Made by a program: the position numbers and the translations under genes. Shown one piece after another: positions 10,053-21,943 of a stretch of 64,000 nucleotides of DNA. The notes under the pieces were generated by a model. The model was not told where the DNA came from. It ran no database searches and worked only from the letters and a program-made list of their open reading frames with translations. Source of the DNA: Edaphochlamys debaryana (Eukaryota > Chlorophyta > Chlorophyceae > Chlamydomonadales). Every line of letters begins with the position of its first letter. The first letter of the stretch is position 1. The stretch covers positions 372,001 through 436,000 of the forward strand of contig JAEHOE010000014.1 in assembly GCA_016858145.1 (NCBI GenBank), written 5' to 3'.

Positions 10053-12626
10053 ACAGCACAACACAACGACCTCTCGTGATGGCGTGGCGTGGCGTGGTGG
10101 CGCAGAAAGGAACGCACGCCGAAGTGAGCGGCTCGGTTTCCGCACTGTTCGAATACGTAGCTACGTAGCTTCACCAATACAGTGTACTAGGTCAGGGGCG
10201 TGAGCCTGCGTCAGTGGCCGTGGCGGCAAAGGAAGTGCGTGCATGGGAAGTACGACAGCATGATAGTACGGCAGGGGGCGTGCACGAGGCGCTTGGACAG
10301 GGATCCGGGGAGCTGGTGGGTAGTGGTGACTTGTGGCAGCTGCATTGGCTCCTCCACCTGCACCCTGCATGGCCGGAAACGGAGGCCCGAGGGTTGGCCA
10401 GATAGAGGCGGGGATGGGCGCACACGTGCAGTGGGAGTGACGGCCCGGTGGACCAGAGGCGGTGTTGGGCGCAGCGCGTGTGCTGCTGAAAGCCCGACAC
10501 ACGGAGGGACCACGCCTGAAGAGGGCAGGATCTTCCCCATGGCTAGCAAGACGATTGCCTGGATCCTGCCTGGAATAGAAATAGAAATTACAACGCCGGG
10601 CGCGCCCTGGCCTGGATCCTGCCTGGATCCACGTCCGCACCACCTACCGACTGCTACCGGTTGACGGCTGTGCTGTGGGCTCGCCAGCCCCACTGGGGCC
10701 GGCAGCCACAGTCTACCCAGCGTTGCAGTCCACCGCAGGAAAGTTATCCCCGTGATAGCAGGACTAGCTTGCTTTGCTGCCTTTGCAAGAGGCGGACCCG
10801 CGCGGCAGGGGGAATTGGAAACGGGGACGAGGTTACGCAAAAAGCCAGCCCAGCAAAGTACAGAGTAGAGAAGAGCATCAAAACCGCTCCGCCGCTGACC
10901 CCTCTCATGCAGCCTCATCGGCCTGAAGAGGAAGAGGCCACAGTCCGTGGCACCGCGGCACCGCTCCCCGTTGCATGGTACCGAGCGGGAGCCAGTTGCC
11001 CCGCGGAGGCACATGAACACAGCCCACGCACATCAGGGCCTGCGTTCAGAAAATCGTTCATTCCACAACAACAACAACAACAGCAACAACCACCGAGGAG
11101 CCCCGCCCCAAATCGGGCCAACTACCCCTGTCTCATACCTTGCGTCAAACGCCGAACGACGAGGGTGGCTGCCCCAAGGCAGGACCAGGGCTGAGACTCG
11201 TGGTCCCCCCAGGGCGTCCCATGTCGTCGTCTAGCTCCGTGGAGCCCTCAACCCCTCTCCACCACCAGCCCGCACCACGACGCGCGGTCTCGAGCCCGGC
11301 CGTGAAAAGCAAAGCTTACCCCGCGGCAGCGCAAATCCGGCGCCTCATACCTTCCGAGCGTTGGTTTAGTACTGCGCACAAACCAAAGTTTCCAATGCCG
11401 TTACAGCACGTCAATGTTAGCCCTCAACGAATTCAACACCCAACCGAAGAGCAAATCATTCGTCCCACCGGGCCAACCCCCATACCCCCTCAAAGCCAGA
11501 GCAGCGCTGCCCACAAACCCCGCAGCAGCGATTATCCGGCGTGTCACATCTGAATTTACATCAAAATTCACACAGTTGTAATGCTAACGGCCTAGTTATT
11601 GGTCATCAGGTACTGCCCACGCCCACGTTACCATCGCCAACACTCTCGCCCGCCAGTGTGCTTCATCCCGCTCGGCTTCGAAGCGAATTCCCTGCCGCTG
11701 GCTCCGTCTCCACCCCTTGCACCCGCACGCCTCCGCCGGCCCTCCGCTCGGCCGCCCCTCCCACGCAGCACCCACGCTGTCGGCCCAACCCGCTGCCGAC
11801 CCCACGCCCGCCCCCCCCCCGACGCTTGCCCCCGGTTGCCGCCAGCAGGCGAAGGCCTCCCGGCTCGCTGACGCCGGCGGCGGCTGCGGGTGTGCCTCCG
11901 CTGCACTTTGGCAGCGGCCGCCGCCCACAGGAGCAACCGGTGGCCCTGAGACGGTGCGAACCCGGCCGTCCCGGGGGGGAGGTCCGCCCCCCGCCGTCGG
12001 GCACGCAGCGCCGGGGGGTTTCGGGGTCCCGCCGTGGGTCACGACCGGGGCCCTCAACGCGGAGGAGGCCCTGCAGGGGAGTAGCGATGCAGGGGGCAGG
12101 GGAGGAGGCGGCCGCTCCGTCAGGACGCAGGACAGAGCACAGCGAAGTGCACCTCACGGACCGCACGGAGCAGGACAGAGTCCACGCGCAGTGCCGGGCG
12201 TCGCTTGCCAGCGGCCAGCACGCCCAGCACGCACAACACGCTCAGAGGTCCGTGCGGTGCAGGGCGGTGCGGTATGGTGCAGGGTGGGGGGATGCATGGG
12301 CATGGCGGGGGCGCACCTTGGGGATGATGTGCAGGGCACGGCGCGTGGGTCGGGGAACTGCGAGGGCCATGGCGAGACGCGGGGAGGGAAACGGGAAGCA
12401 GTTGTAGGGGGGGCAGCACGTGGGCACGTGTGAACGTGTGCACGAACGGGAAGCAGTCGGCCGCATCGAGAGGGGTTGCGTGTGCGGGCGGCTGTACTGC
12501 GCCTAGGCCCCTAGCCGCGGCCGGGTGCATGCCCTGCACCTTACCTGAACTACATTTCGCTGGCATCACCCCCACCCACCCCTGCCACCAGCCTACCAGC
12601 GTTCCGCACCTGCTGCCCGCCAGCCC
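10053..12626. other. Intergenic region downstream of coiled-coil copy 2
   Basis: This is the unit B equivalent of 1452-4025 and almost identical to it. No gene is seen. The TGTAA pair on opposite strands is at 11556-11560 and 11577-11581. The CAA-rich microsatellite and the 53-bp duplicated segment are also present. Confidence 0.5.
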
Positions 12627-13632
12627 TCACATGCAGCAGCAGCAGTGGGGGGCTCCCGGGGGCGTGCCGGCGCCAGCGCCCTCGTGCCCCTGGCTGCCGC
12701 CGCTGTCGGTGCCGGTGAATGCGTGCGCCCCGTGCCCCGGCTCCGCAGCGCCCGCCGCCAGAGGCCCGAGCGGGGGCGAAAGGGGGGCAGCCGCTGCCAC
12801 CCCCGCCGCCGCGCCAGTGCCAGCGCCGACCGCTGCCGCCGCCGCCGCCGCGCCAGTGCCAGCGCCCTCCGCCGCCGCCGCCCCCTGCGGGCTCGGGGCG
12901 CTGGAGGCCCCCACGCCAGAGCTAGGGGGCGCCGCGCTGGGCGCAGACCCCGATGCGGGCCCAGACCCCGATGCCGGCGCTGAGCCAGATGCAGCAGCCG
13001 AGCCCGCCGGCGTGCCAGCCACGCCCAAGTGCAGGGCTGCGGCCGACAGCGTGGCCGGCGAGCCGCTCGAAAGGGCCGCGTTAGCGTCAGCGTCAGCGCC
13101 GGGGTTGGGGGCCTGGCCAGCGGCAGCGATCAAAGCCCCGAGCGCTTACTTGCCGCCGCCGCTGTCGCTCCTGGGCCTCGCGCTCTTGTCGCCGCTGTCG
13201 CTCCTGGGCCTCGCGCTGTCGCTCCTGGGCCTCGCGCTCTTGTCGCTGCTCTTGCTCCTGGGCCTCGCGTGGGGCTCGGGCTGCCTCGTGCCGGGCGAAA
13301 TGTCGTCCGCCCACACACCCCACTCCTGCGCGGACGCCGCTGCACCCGGCGGGTCGGGCATTGGAACTCCCCACTGTTGCAGTTCATCGATGTAATCGGC
13401 GACTCCTTCGAGGGCAATGTCTGCCGACGTTGCGTAAGCAGCGAGCGCGGGGACCTGGCCCCGCAGCGGACGCTGGTCATCGATCATCATTGATGTCGTT
13501 CATCACAAAAGGCAGCGTGCTCTCGTTTATGGGTGGGAGTGTGAAAGTGCGAAGGCAGCGTCTGGTGCGGACCGGGCGCCCATACCGCGACTTGCGAGCC
13601 GTGGGTCGCCATTGATGCGGGAAGAAACTCAT
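12627..13632 (-). pseudogene. Low-complexity gene, unit B copy, frameshifted
   Basis: Homologue of 4026-5021. The start codon at 13632 and the N-terminal block are kept. An insertion of 7 bases near 13482-13495 (an extra ATCATCA-like stretch) shifts the frame after about 45 residues. The Gln/Arg/Glu repeat has a different copy number, and the Ala-rich tail is open only in separate frames. This is the main protein-changing difference between units A and B. It could still be expressed if A contains the artefact instead, so assembly error must be kept in mind. Confidence 0.55.
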
Positions 13633-14474
13633 CCTTTACATGTGCAGTCGTCCGCGCAGGATGGAACTCTGGGTTTTGGGCACGCCGCGCCGAAACTTGC
13701 AGGCTTCGGAACCGACGCTACCCTCATCCCGGCCCCCTCGTCCCTTGAGGCCCACATCGCGACCTACGGCGCTTGCCGCACAGCCCTTTCCAGCGCCTCC
13801 AACGCACCAGCGGTGAGGGCGGGGGCCTGTTTGCTGTGGGCGCTGGCGCAGTAGGGCTGGCGGTGGGGCTTGGCAGGGTTGGCTGGAGCCAGGGGAGTGG
13901 TCAGGTCAGTGGGGATTGAAGCCGGGAGGATGGCACGCTGGCAGTCTCTGCCCTGACCGGCCTGCTCTCAGCCCTGGACGTTGGCTGCAGCCCCGACACC
14001 ACGCGGCGTTTCGTTGCAACAGTGGCGGGGCACACAGCTGAGAGCTTGAGCAAGGAGCAAGCGTAAGCGTCAGGGAGGGTTGGGGGGGTCAGGGGGGTGC
14101 GTGGGTCAGGTCGAGCCAAGTCCGGGGGCTACAGCCGGGGTTCCGGGGTCTCTCGGTCGGCCTGGATGCCTAGGCGGGTGCCGTGCGCCTAGCAGGCCGT
14201 GACAAGACCACGAGAGATCATGGCACAAGCCACACAGACACACAGTTACTGATGGATGGGAGGGGCTGGCCATGCGTTCGGCAGCCCGTGTCGGGGTGAC
14301 GGGCGGCCCCACCCACCCTTCCCCTAGCCCCTACCCGCCCTACCCACCACGGGACCCCAAACTTGCCCCCCTAGCCCCCTGCATTCGGGCAGAGCTTGAG
14401 CAAGGAGCAAGCGTATGCGGGGGCCTGCGGCCGCGTCAGGGAGGGTCGGGGGGGTCAGGGGGGTGCGTGGGTGC

Positions 14475-15362
14475 AGGATTCTTGGGAATCAGGGAGGCGG
14501 CGTAAACGTCCTGAATCCTGAATAGGGGCGTGATGGGGCCGCTCCGGCGGAGGACAGAACCAATGGAGCAGCGGGCAGGCTGTCGCAGCTTGAGGCCGTG
14601 GTTGCCTCCCAGGGGAGTGCCGGGGCGGATCATCCAGTGAGTATCCGTGCCTGCGGCAATAACGTGGGAGTCCACCTCGTGTGCCATTTCTCTGGGGGAG
14701 AAGGCAAGGAGAGTGGGAAAGCGGCCGCGGGGTTGGGGGCTGTGGGGGATAAGGCCTTCCGATGCTGGCTTAAAAGCTCAGGGAGGCAGAGATAACGGGG
14801 GGGTCCGTGAGCAGGAGCAACCGCGGGCTAGGGGCTAGGGAGGCTGTGGAACGGGCGTGCTCCTCTACAGCGAGCCAGAGCAGGCAGCGATGGCTGCAAG
14901 CCAGTGCAGCCAGGCAACAACGGAGAGCACTCAAGAGCAAACAAAGCCCGCGCTTACTTGAATTACTTGGACGCGAGCGACGCGCGAGGGGCAGGAGCAG
15001 GGTGCAGCGTTGGGGATACGCGTCGAAGACGTGATGTGTGGTGATAACAACCTGGCAGCGGCAACTTGAGCTATAAGAAGGCGCCCAGGCGAGTTCCAGA
15101 AGTGTACGAGCACATGAAGGCGTCTGTCGAGGACGTCGCGAAAGGCGCGAAAGGCGCGAAGAGGGGCTACGGAGGGAAGGGCTACGGTGGGCAACGGTGG
15201 GGTGGCCGTAAAGGGGGGGGGGGCTACGATGGGCTACGGTGGGGTGGCCGTAAAGGGGGGGGGGGGCTACGATGGGCTACGGTGGGGTGGCCGTAAAGGG
15301 GGGGGGGGTTACGGAGGACAAGGGACTCTACCCCCCCATTACGGACTCAAGTAGTGCCATAG
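14475..15362. mobile_element. 888-bp insertion in unit B with 6-bp flanking repeat
   Basis: Units A and C are continuous here (GCGTGGGTGCGGCCGTGCC in A). Unit B has 888 extra bases bounded by GGGTGC at 14469-14474 and 15363-15368, which looks like a target-site duplication. The insert starts AGGATTCTTGGGAATCAGGG and ends AAGTAGTGCCATAG. I see no clear terminal inverted repeats and no transposase. Its right part holds a Gly-rich minisatellite. A non-autonomous transposon or a filler insertion is plausible; the family is unknown. Confidence 0.5.
15176..15310 (+). repeat. Minisatellite, about 43-bp units with poly-G runs
   Basis: About three tandem units are built on GGCTACGGTGGGGTGGCCGT followed by AAAG and 8-10 G. 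They lie inside the unit B insertion. The units differ mostly in the length of the G run. Read as protein the stretch is Gly/Tyr-rich, but there is no supporting gene structure. Confidence 0.75.
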
Positions 15363-15886
15363 GGGTGCGGCCGTGCCAGTTCCGGGGGCAGCAGCCGGGG
15401 TGGGGGGTAACAGCATGACTCACACACCTACTGTTGTGAGATGCTGGTCACGCATTTGGCCACCCCTGTCAGGGTTCGGGGACGGCCCCACCCACCCTTC
15501 CCCTAGCCTCTACCCACCGCGGGAGCGCCAACCTGCTCCCGTGCATGCCTGCGGGTACGGGGAATACCAATGGCAGCGGTTGGGGGGTGTGCCAAGGAAG
15601 CTGTCAGACGGTCCACGACCAGGCATTGCCGCGCTCAGCGTCAAGAGTCGTGCAAAAGACGGTTCTTGGGGCTGGCATGCACGGCTGGGGCTTGCGTCAG
15701 CACAGCACCAGCTAATAGGTTACCTGCCCCTCCCCCTCCACTGACCCTCCACCCCACCCCTCAACTCCCAACCCCTGAACCCCAACCCCACCCCTCCCTA
15801 GCCTTCCCTGACCGTCTTCTGGCCCCCTAACCCCCGCCCCCTCAACCCCGCTGCTTGTACTGGCACGCAGGCTGGCTGTGGTGGGC

Positions 15887-18800
15887 ATGGCGTCAGCGGA
15901 CATTGCGGCCGCCTCGGCAGCACTGCAGAGCGCCGGGGGCGTGGGCGGGGCAGGGGGGCTGCGTGGGGAGCCATCTGGGTCGGCGCTGGGGCCGGGGGGA
16001 TGGCCGGGCGAGCCCAGCAGCTCGTCCAGCCCGGCGCGGCCCTTCAAGCGCCTCATTACTAAGAACCGGTCGTACCTGGAGGTACGTGCCCCGCCTGACA
16101 GTTGTCTCGCGGGGCGTGGGAGGGGAGGCGGGGGCGGTGGGGGCCGGGGTGAAGGTCAATCAGATCGTGGCGGGAGGCAAGAGTGGGGCCAGTCGGGGGG
16201 TATTGATGGGCCGGCCGGGGCAATCGACTACGGTATAGCACTCTTCCACCTGGCGCCACCGCAAACCGCCTCACCGCCTCACCGCCAACCACCTCCAGAC
16301 CGGCAACCTGCACGTGGACGAGGCGGTTGTGTCGTACATGGGCAAGCTGGAGGAGCACCGGCGGCGCTGCGAGGCTGAGGGGCGGTACCAGGAGGCCAAG
16401 GTGGCCACCAAGCGCCTGGCGGACCTCAAGACGGCGCAGGTGGGGGCGCGGATCTTGAGGATGCTAGAATTGCATTGGCTGGACGCGTTTGTGTGTTGGA
16501 GGCGCGAAGACGGCGCAGGTGGGAGGGCTTGGGACGTGTTGGGGCTGGGGGTTACGGCCTTGTGTTGGGTCCAGGCGCAGTTTGGGGTGCGGATCCTTCC
16601 GGTTTGAGAAGGGGATTGGCTGGACGCGTGGCCGTGGGTTATGTGGGGGTTACGCCGCGGTGCGGGGCACCACTGGCCCAACACACGGATCATCCGGACC
16701 GCGCTCATGGCCCGGACTTGGCTGCCAGGACAGTGGCCAGGACACGTACCCAGCGGCGTGGTCTGAACACCTCCTCGCCGCTGCCATCACGCTCCGCTCC
16801 TCCCCTCCGTCCCCGCCTCCCCCTCCCCCAGGTGGATCGCTTGCGCCAGGAGCTGGCGGCCAACCAGGTGGGAGTGTGGGACTAAGGGGGCTGGATTGGG
16901 GTGGGGGGTCGGGAATGGAGGCTTGGGAAGGGAGGAGGCCACGCCCGTGCGGTCGCCCATCTTGAGGCCCGGGTCCAATGGTGCTCCCCACCCTTAGGTC
17001 GCCCCTACAGGCTACAGCCCAACCCCGCCCCCCTCCAGCACGCCCACGCCTGTCCGTTTTCCCACCCCCCACCCACCCCTCCCACCCCTCCCACCCCCTT
17101 CCCCCCCCCTCCCACCCCCTGTCAGGTCCGGGAGCTGGAGGAGGTGCAGGGGGTGTACGAGGAGGAGACGGCCAAGTTCCACCTCATCTGGGACAGCCGC
17201 ATGCGGGAGTACGCGGGGAGCGTGGTGCGGGTGAGGGGGGGGAGGGGGGGGGAGGGGGGGGGGATTCAAAGGAATGGGGTAGGGAATAGGAGGGGAAGGG
17301 GGGACGAGGGTGGGCGGAGCTTAGGAAGGCCTCTCGAGCTCTCCGCGCCAACCACCCCCTCCAACCAACCGCCAACCACCCTGCCTAACCAACCCCCAAC
17401 TCCCAACCGCCCAGGCCGTTGAGGAGCTGCGCGCCAACCAGCAGCTGCAGCTGGCGGGGTTCGTTGAGGAGCTGCAGCGGAAGCGGCCGCAGCGGGCGCG
17501 GCCCTCGCGCGACTACCTGCACCAGCGGGAGGTGCAGGACAAGCTGGCCAAGGCGCAGCTGTACGGCAGGGCCACGCAGGTCAAGAACATGGCGGACGCG
17601 CTGTACCAGGTACGGCAGGTGTCGTACACCTGGTCCCGTGCGGTTTCGTACTAATGAGGGGGCCGGGCCGTGCGTTCTGCGCGAGCACTGCACTGGGCCG
17701 CAACAGCGCACCTACCACCCCCCAACCGCCACCCACCCACCCACTAACTGTCAACCAACCAACCACCAACCACCCAGGCCGAGCTGGAGGCCACGCTGGC
17801 CCAGTGGGAGGCCGAGTCCAAGCTCAAGATCAGCAAGGTGCAGTCCAAACAGCAGACCGAGAACGAGGCGCTGCTGCAGAGGGGGAACAAGGTGTGTGTG
17901 TGGGGGGGGGGGGCATTACAGAAGGGTTTCCCCGTTCCTCACCTGGGGGGGGGGGGGGTTGCACGGGAGCTGGGCTGCACTCCCGCAGCCACCACCTCCC
18001 GCTACGCCCCACACGCACCTCACGCCCCTACGCCCCTCCCCCCCGCCCCGTCCTTCCCCCCCAAGGGCCGTGACGAGCTGGAGCTAAAGCGTGTGGCGGA
18101 GACGGAGCGACGCACGCTGCGCTTCCGGAACATCGTGTCGGTGAGAGGGGGGGGAACGGGGTAGTAGTGTTGGGAGGGGGGGGGGATACAAGGGGGCAGA
18201 ACGGGGTTTGGGCGGTGGGGCGATGAGGGCGAACGGGCTTCGGAAGGAGCAGCGTGGGGCGGTGCGGGGCTGAAAAGCGTTGGGTGCTATGCTTGGGCGG
18301 GTTGGGGGGGGCGGTTTACCGGGGGCAGGATGAGCGGGGGCCAACCACGAGTGAGGCTGAGCTGGGGCGTGGGCGGGACCGACCCAATGACACGCCCCAT
18401 CCCGCCTGCCCCCTCCCGCCCCCCCCCCCACCGCCCCCTCTTGCGCAGGAGCTGGAGCAGCTGCACGGGGGGCGTGGGGGCGGGCTTGCAGCGAGGGGGG
18501 TTGGGGCACTGGCCCGGCAAAGGTTCCCCTTTCCCCCTTCCCCGTCCTCGTGCGTGTCCCCATCCCTTTCCCCCTTCGGGCCCCCGTTCCCGACCCCTCA
18601 CCCTCCCCCCTTCCCCTTGCCCCCCTTGCCTCTTCCCCCCCCCCCCCTCTCCCCCACAGCTGGAGATGGCCCACCTCGAGAACTTCCTAGACGGCCAGGT
18701 GGGGGGTGGGGGGTGGGGGGTGGGGGGTGGGGGGTGTCAGGGCCATGGCGGGCAGGGTAAGCGTGTGAGCTGGGCACTAGGGGTCTGGGCTGGGGCATGG

Positions 18801-19355
18801 TCGGGAGAAGGGGTTCACCAAGCAGCCCCAGGCCTAGCAGGCCCAGCTCCTCGCTCCCGCGCCTCCAACGGCCCAAGAGCCATGCCCCGCCAAACGTCGG
18901 CGCCCGACCCTTCGTTCCCCACCATTCCCTGGACCCTCTCCTGACCCCGCTACCCCACTACCTGCCCCCCCCGCCCTCCTTTACAGGTGCTGACCGGCAA
19001 GGCCACACCCCTGCGCGACCCGGGCGCCTTCACAGGCGGAGACGCGAGCAGCTCTTCAGCCTCAGCCTCACGTGAACCGCACAACACAACGACCTCTCGT
19101 GATGGCGTGGCGTGGCGTGGTGGCGCAGAAAGGAACGCACGCCGAAGTGAGCGGCTCGGTTTCCACACCGTTATCGTTTGGGTCTGTAGCTACGTAGCTT
19201 CATCGATACGGGTTCTAGGTCAGGGTCGTGAGCCTGCGTCAGCGGCAGCAATGGCGGTGAAGGAAGTGCGCCGGTGCCGAACAAGCATACGTGGTACGGC
19301 AGTACGACAGGGGGCGTGCACGAGGCGCCTGGACTGGGATCCGGTGAGCCGGTAG
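15887..19355 (+). CDS. Coiled-coil protein, copy 3, diverged and probably decaying
   Basis: Exons by homology: 15887-16081, 16299-16439, 16832-16867, 17126-17230, 17415-17609, 17778-17891, 18066-18140, exon 8 near 18449-18469, 18660-18698 and 18987-19355. Exons 1-6 match copy 2 almost exactly; later exons carry damage. The exon 7 acceptor is AAG instead of CAG. Exon 8 (ELEQLH...) has lost its AAG|GTG donor, although skipping its 21 nt would keep the frame. A 2-base insertion in exon 10 (TTCACAGG for TTCAGG) shifts the frame and replaces the REQLFSLSLT tail with about 90 Ser/Arg-rich residues to a stop at 19355. It may still make a shorter or altered protein. Confidence 0.5.
18699..18737 (+). 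repeat. Five tandem GTGGGGG repeats at a splice donor
   Basis: Directly after exon 9 of copy 3, the intron begins with five runs of six G separated by single T. This is a strong G-quadruplex candidate overlapping the donor. Copies 1 and 2 have a less regular GTGTGTAAGGGGCTGGGG start at this intron. Confidence 0.8.
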
Positions 19356-21755
19356 GTAGTGGCGACTTGCGGCAGTTGCATTGGCTCCTCCACCTGCACC
19401 CTGCATGGCCGGAAAGGGTGGCCCGAGGGTTTGAGCAAAGCGCCATGCAGCGCAGAGCACGATGGCACGCTTGGCTCCGGACCGCCAGTCACCGAGGGTT
19501 GGCCAGCGGCGGGGATTAGCGCACACGTGCAGTGGGAGTGACGGTCCGGTGGACCGGAGGCGGTGTTGGGCGAGACGCACGTGCGTGTGAGGCTGAAAGC
19601 CCGACATACGCAGGGACCAGGCCGGTTCTTCCGTCCTGGCAGCTTTAAGAGAGCAGGAGAGTCCCCATGGGCTGCAAGGCGATTGCCTGGATCCTGCCTG
19701 GATCCACGTCCACGCCACTCTAGTCTGTCCTCTAGAATTCAGTGCAGCCTACGGCTGAGACGTGCTACGGCTGCTGCACTGCTGCAGGGCGACGGCTGTG
19801 TTGTCGCCAGCCCCAGCGGAAGTCCCAGTTGAGCAGTACACTAGCTTTGCTGCCTTTGCAAGAGGCGTACTCGGGCGTCCGCGCAACGAGGTCCCCCCTC
19901 CGCCGCTGACCCCGCCCATGCAGCCTCATCGGCCTGAGGAGGAAGGGGCCACAGTCCGTGGCACCGAGGCACCGCTCCCCGTTGCATGGTACAATAAGAA
20001 CAACTGGGAGCTCCGTCCCCAACCCAGTGCAACCACCCTTGTCTATGCCTTGCGTCAATCGCCGAATGACGCGGGTGGCTGCCCGCCTGCCCCAAGACAG
20101 GACCAGGGCTGAGACCCGTGGCCCCCCCAGGGAGTCCCATGTCAGCTTCAGGCTCAGTGGAGCACTCGACCCTTCTCCACCACCTGCCCTCAACACGGCA
20201 CGCGAACCCGGCCGTCCAACCGAGACGTAAAGCTTACGTCCCATCAAGCCACCCCCCAAAGCCCCTCAAGGCCAAAGCCATCGGACTAGTGCCGAAAGTC
20301 GATGCCCCAACGGACAGCCAGCGCGCTGCCCACAAGTCCCGCGACAGCGCCCATTCGGCGCGTCACCTCATAATCAAGGAGCATTGGTAGTACAGCCCAA
20401 GTGCCCACGGGTCAAAGCTTCCAACGCCGTTACAGCACGTCATTGTTAGCCAAACGAAGCCAACACCCAACCGAAAAGCATATATCGTCCCACCGTGCCA
20501 TCGTCCCGCATAGCCCCTCAAAGCCAGAGCAGCGCTGCCCACAAACCCCGCAGCAGCGTCTATCCGGCGCGTCACCGCATATCTGACGAGCATGGGTAAA
20601 GTACCGCCCACGCAACAACGCTTACACAGTTTACAATACCCAGGTACTGCTTACGGCCTGCTGCTCCCCGCGCATTGCCCACGCATCAGCCTGGTACTGC
20701 CCACGCCCACGTTACCATCGCCGCCAACACCCCCAGCCGCCAGCGTGCTCGAGTATTGGTCAGGTACTGCCCGGGGTACCCGCGCGCCCAAGCTTTCAAG
20801 TGCCAATGCCGTTGTATTGCCAACGGCCGACTGCACCAGCTCGCTCGGCTTCCCTGCCGCTGGCTCCGTCTCCACCCCGTGCACCCGCACGCCTCCGCCG
20901 GCCCTCCGCTCGGCCGCCCCTCCCACGCAGCACCCTTGCTGACTCCTAAACCCGCTGCCGCCCCCACGCCCGCCCCCCCCCCGACGCTTGCCCCCAGTTG
21001 CCACCAGCAGGCGAAGGCCTCCCGGCTTGCTGACGCCGGCGGCGGCTGCGCGTGTGCCTCCGCTGCACTTTGGCAGCGGCCGCCGCCCACAGGAGCAACC
21101 GGTGGCCCTGAGACGGTGCGAACCCGGCCGCTGGTCCAGGGGGGGAGGTCCGCCCCCCGCCGTCGGACACGAAGCGCAGGGGGGTGTTGGGGTCCCGCCG
21201 TGGGTCACGACCGGGGCCCCCGACGCACTGGAGACCCTGCAGGGGAGCAGCGAGGCAGGGGGCAGGGGAGGGGGCGGCCGGTCCGTCAGGGCGCGGGGCA
21301 GAGCACGGCGAAGCGCATCGCACGGACCGCACGGAGCAGGACAGAGTCCACGCGCAGCGCCGGGCGCCGCTTGCCAGCGGCCAGCACGCCCAGCACGCAC
21401 AGCACGCTCGGAGGTCCGTGCGGTGCAGGGTGGGGGGATGCCTGGGCATGGCGGGGGCGCACCTGGGGTATGATGTGCAGGGCACGGCGCGTGGGTCGGG
21501 GAACTGCGAGGGCCATGGCGAGACGCGGGGAGGGAAACGGGAAGCAGTTGTAGGGGGGGCAGCACGTGGGCACGTGTGAACGTGTGCACGAACGGGAAGC
21601 AGTCGGCCGCATCGAGAGGGGTTGCGTGTGCGGGCGGCCGCACTGCGCCTAGGCCCCTAGCCTCGGCCAGGTGCATGCCCTGCACCTTACCTGAACTATA
21701 TTTCGCTGGCATCACCCCCACCCACCCCTGCCACCGGCCTACCTGCGTTCCGCAC
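19356..21755. other. Intergenic region of unit C
   Basis: This is the diverged equivalent of 1452-3990. No gene is seen. It lacks the 53-bp duplicated segment and the CAA microsatellite of A and B. The block from about 20850 on (C-rich, then the GGGCAGCACGTGGGCACGTG region) is again close to A and B, so similarity along unit C is patchy. Confidence 0.45.
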
Positions 21756-21763
21756 CTGCTCCC

Positions 21764-21926
21764 TAGCTGAGGCTTCGTTGGTGATAGCCGTGGCTCACCG
21801 CCCTTGTGGGCTGCTGTTAGGGGGCACCCAGGCTTGCAGGCGGCAAGCCCGTGTGGTCGACCAGCCGGTCGGAGCGTTCTGCGCTTAGACCCCCTTGAAG
21901 GGGTCCCTCATTGTAACCACCGATGA
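21764..21926. mobile_element. 163-bp insertion in unit C with 8-bp flanking repeat
   Basis: Compared with units A and B, 163 bases are added between two copies of CTGCTCCC (21756-21763 and 21927-21934). An 8-bp target-site duplication fits hAT-like elements, but the ends (TAGCTGAGGCTTCG... and ...CCACCGATGA) show only weak inverted similarity. There is no coding capacity. It could be a miniature element or a SINE-like insertion. Confidence 0.45.
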
Positions 21927-21943
21927 CTGCTCCCCGCCAGCCC

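Larger units (their letters stand above)
8603..17866. repeat. Tandem unit B
   Basis: This is the second copy of the array. It is nearly identical to unit A apart from an 888-bp insertion (14475-15362), a frameshifted low-complexity gene and a few indels. It spans the last exons of coiled-coil copy 2 and the first six exons of copy 3. The right-hand part (from about 17230) begins to look like unit C, with a shortened intron 4 and no exon-6 echo. Confidence 0.85.

Noticed and set aside
15066..15296. Possible small Gly/Tyr-rich protein in the unit B insertion
   Set aside because: There is no ATG in good context, the frame depends on poly-G run lengths, and the sequence is a minisatellite.
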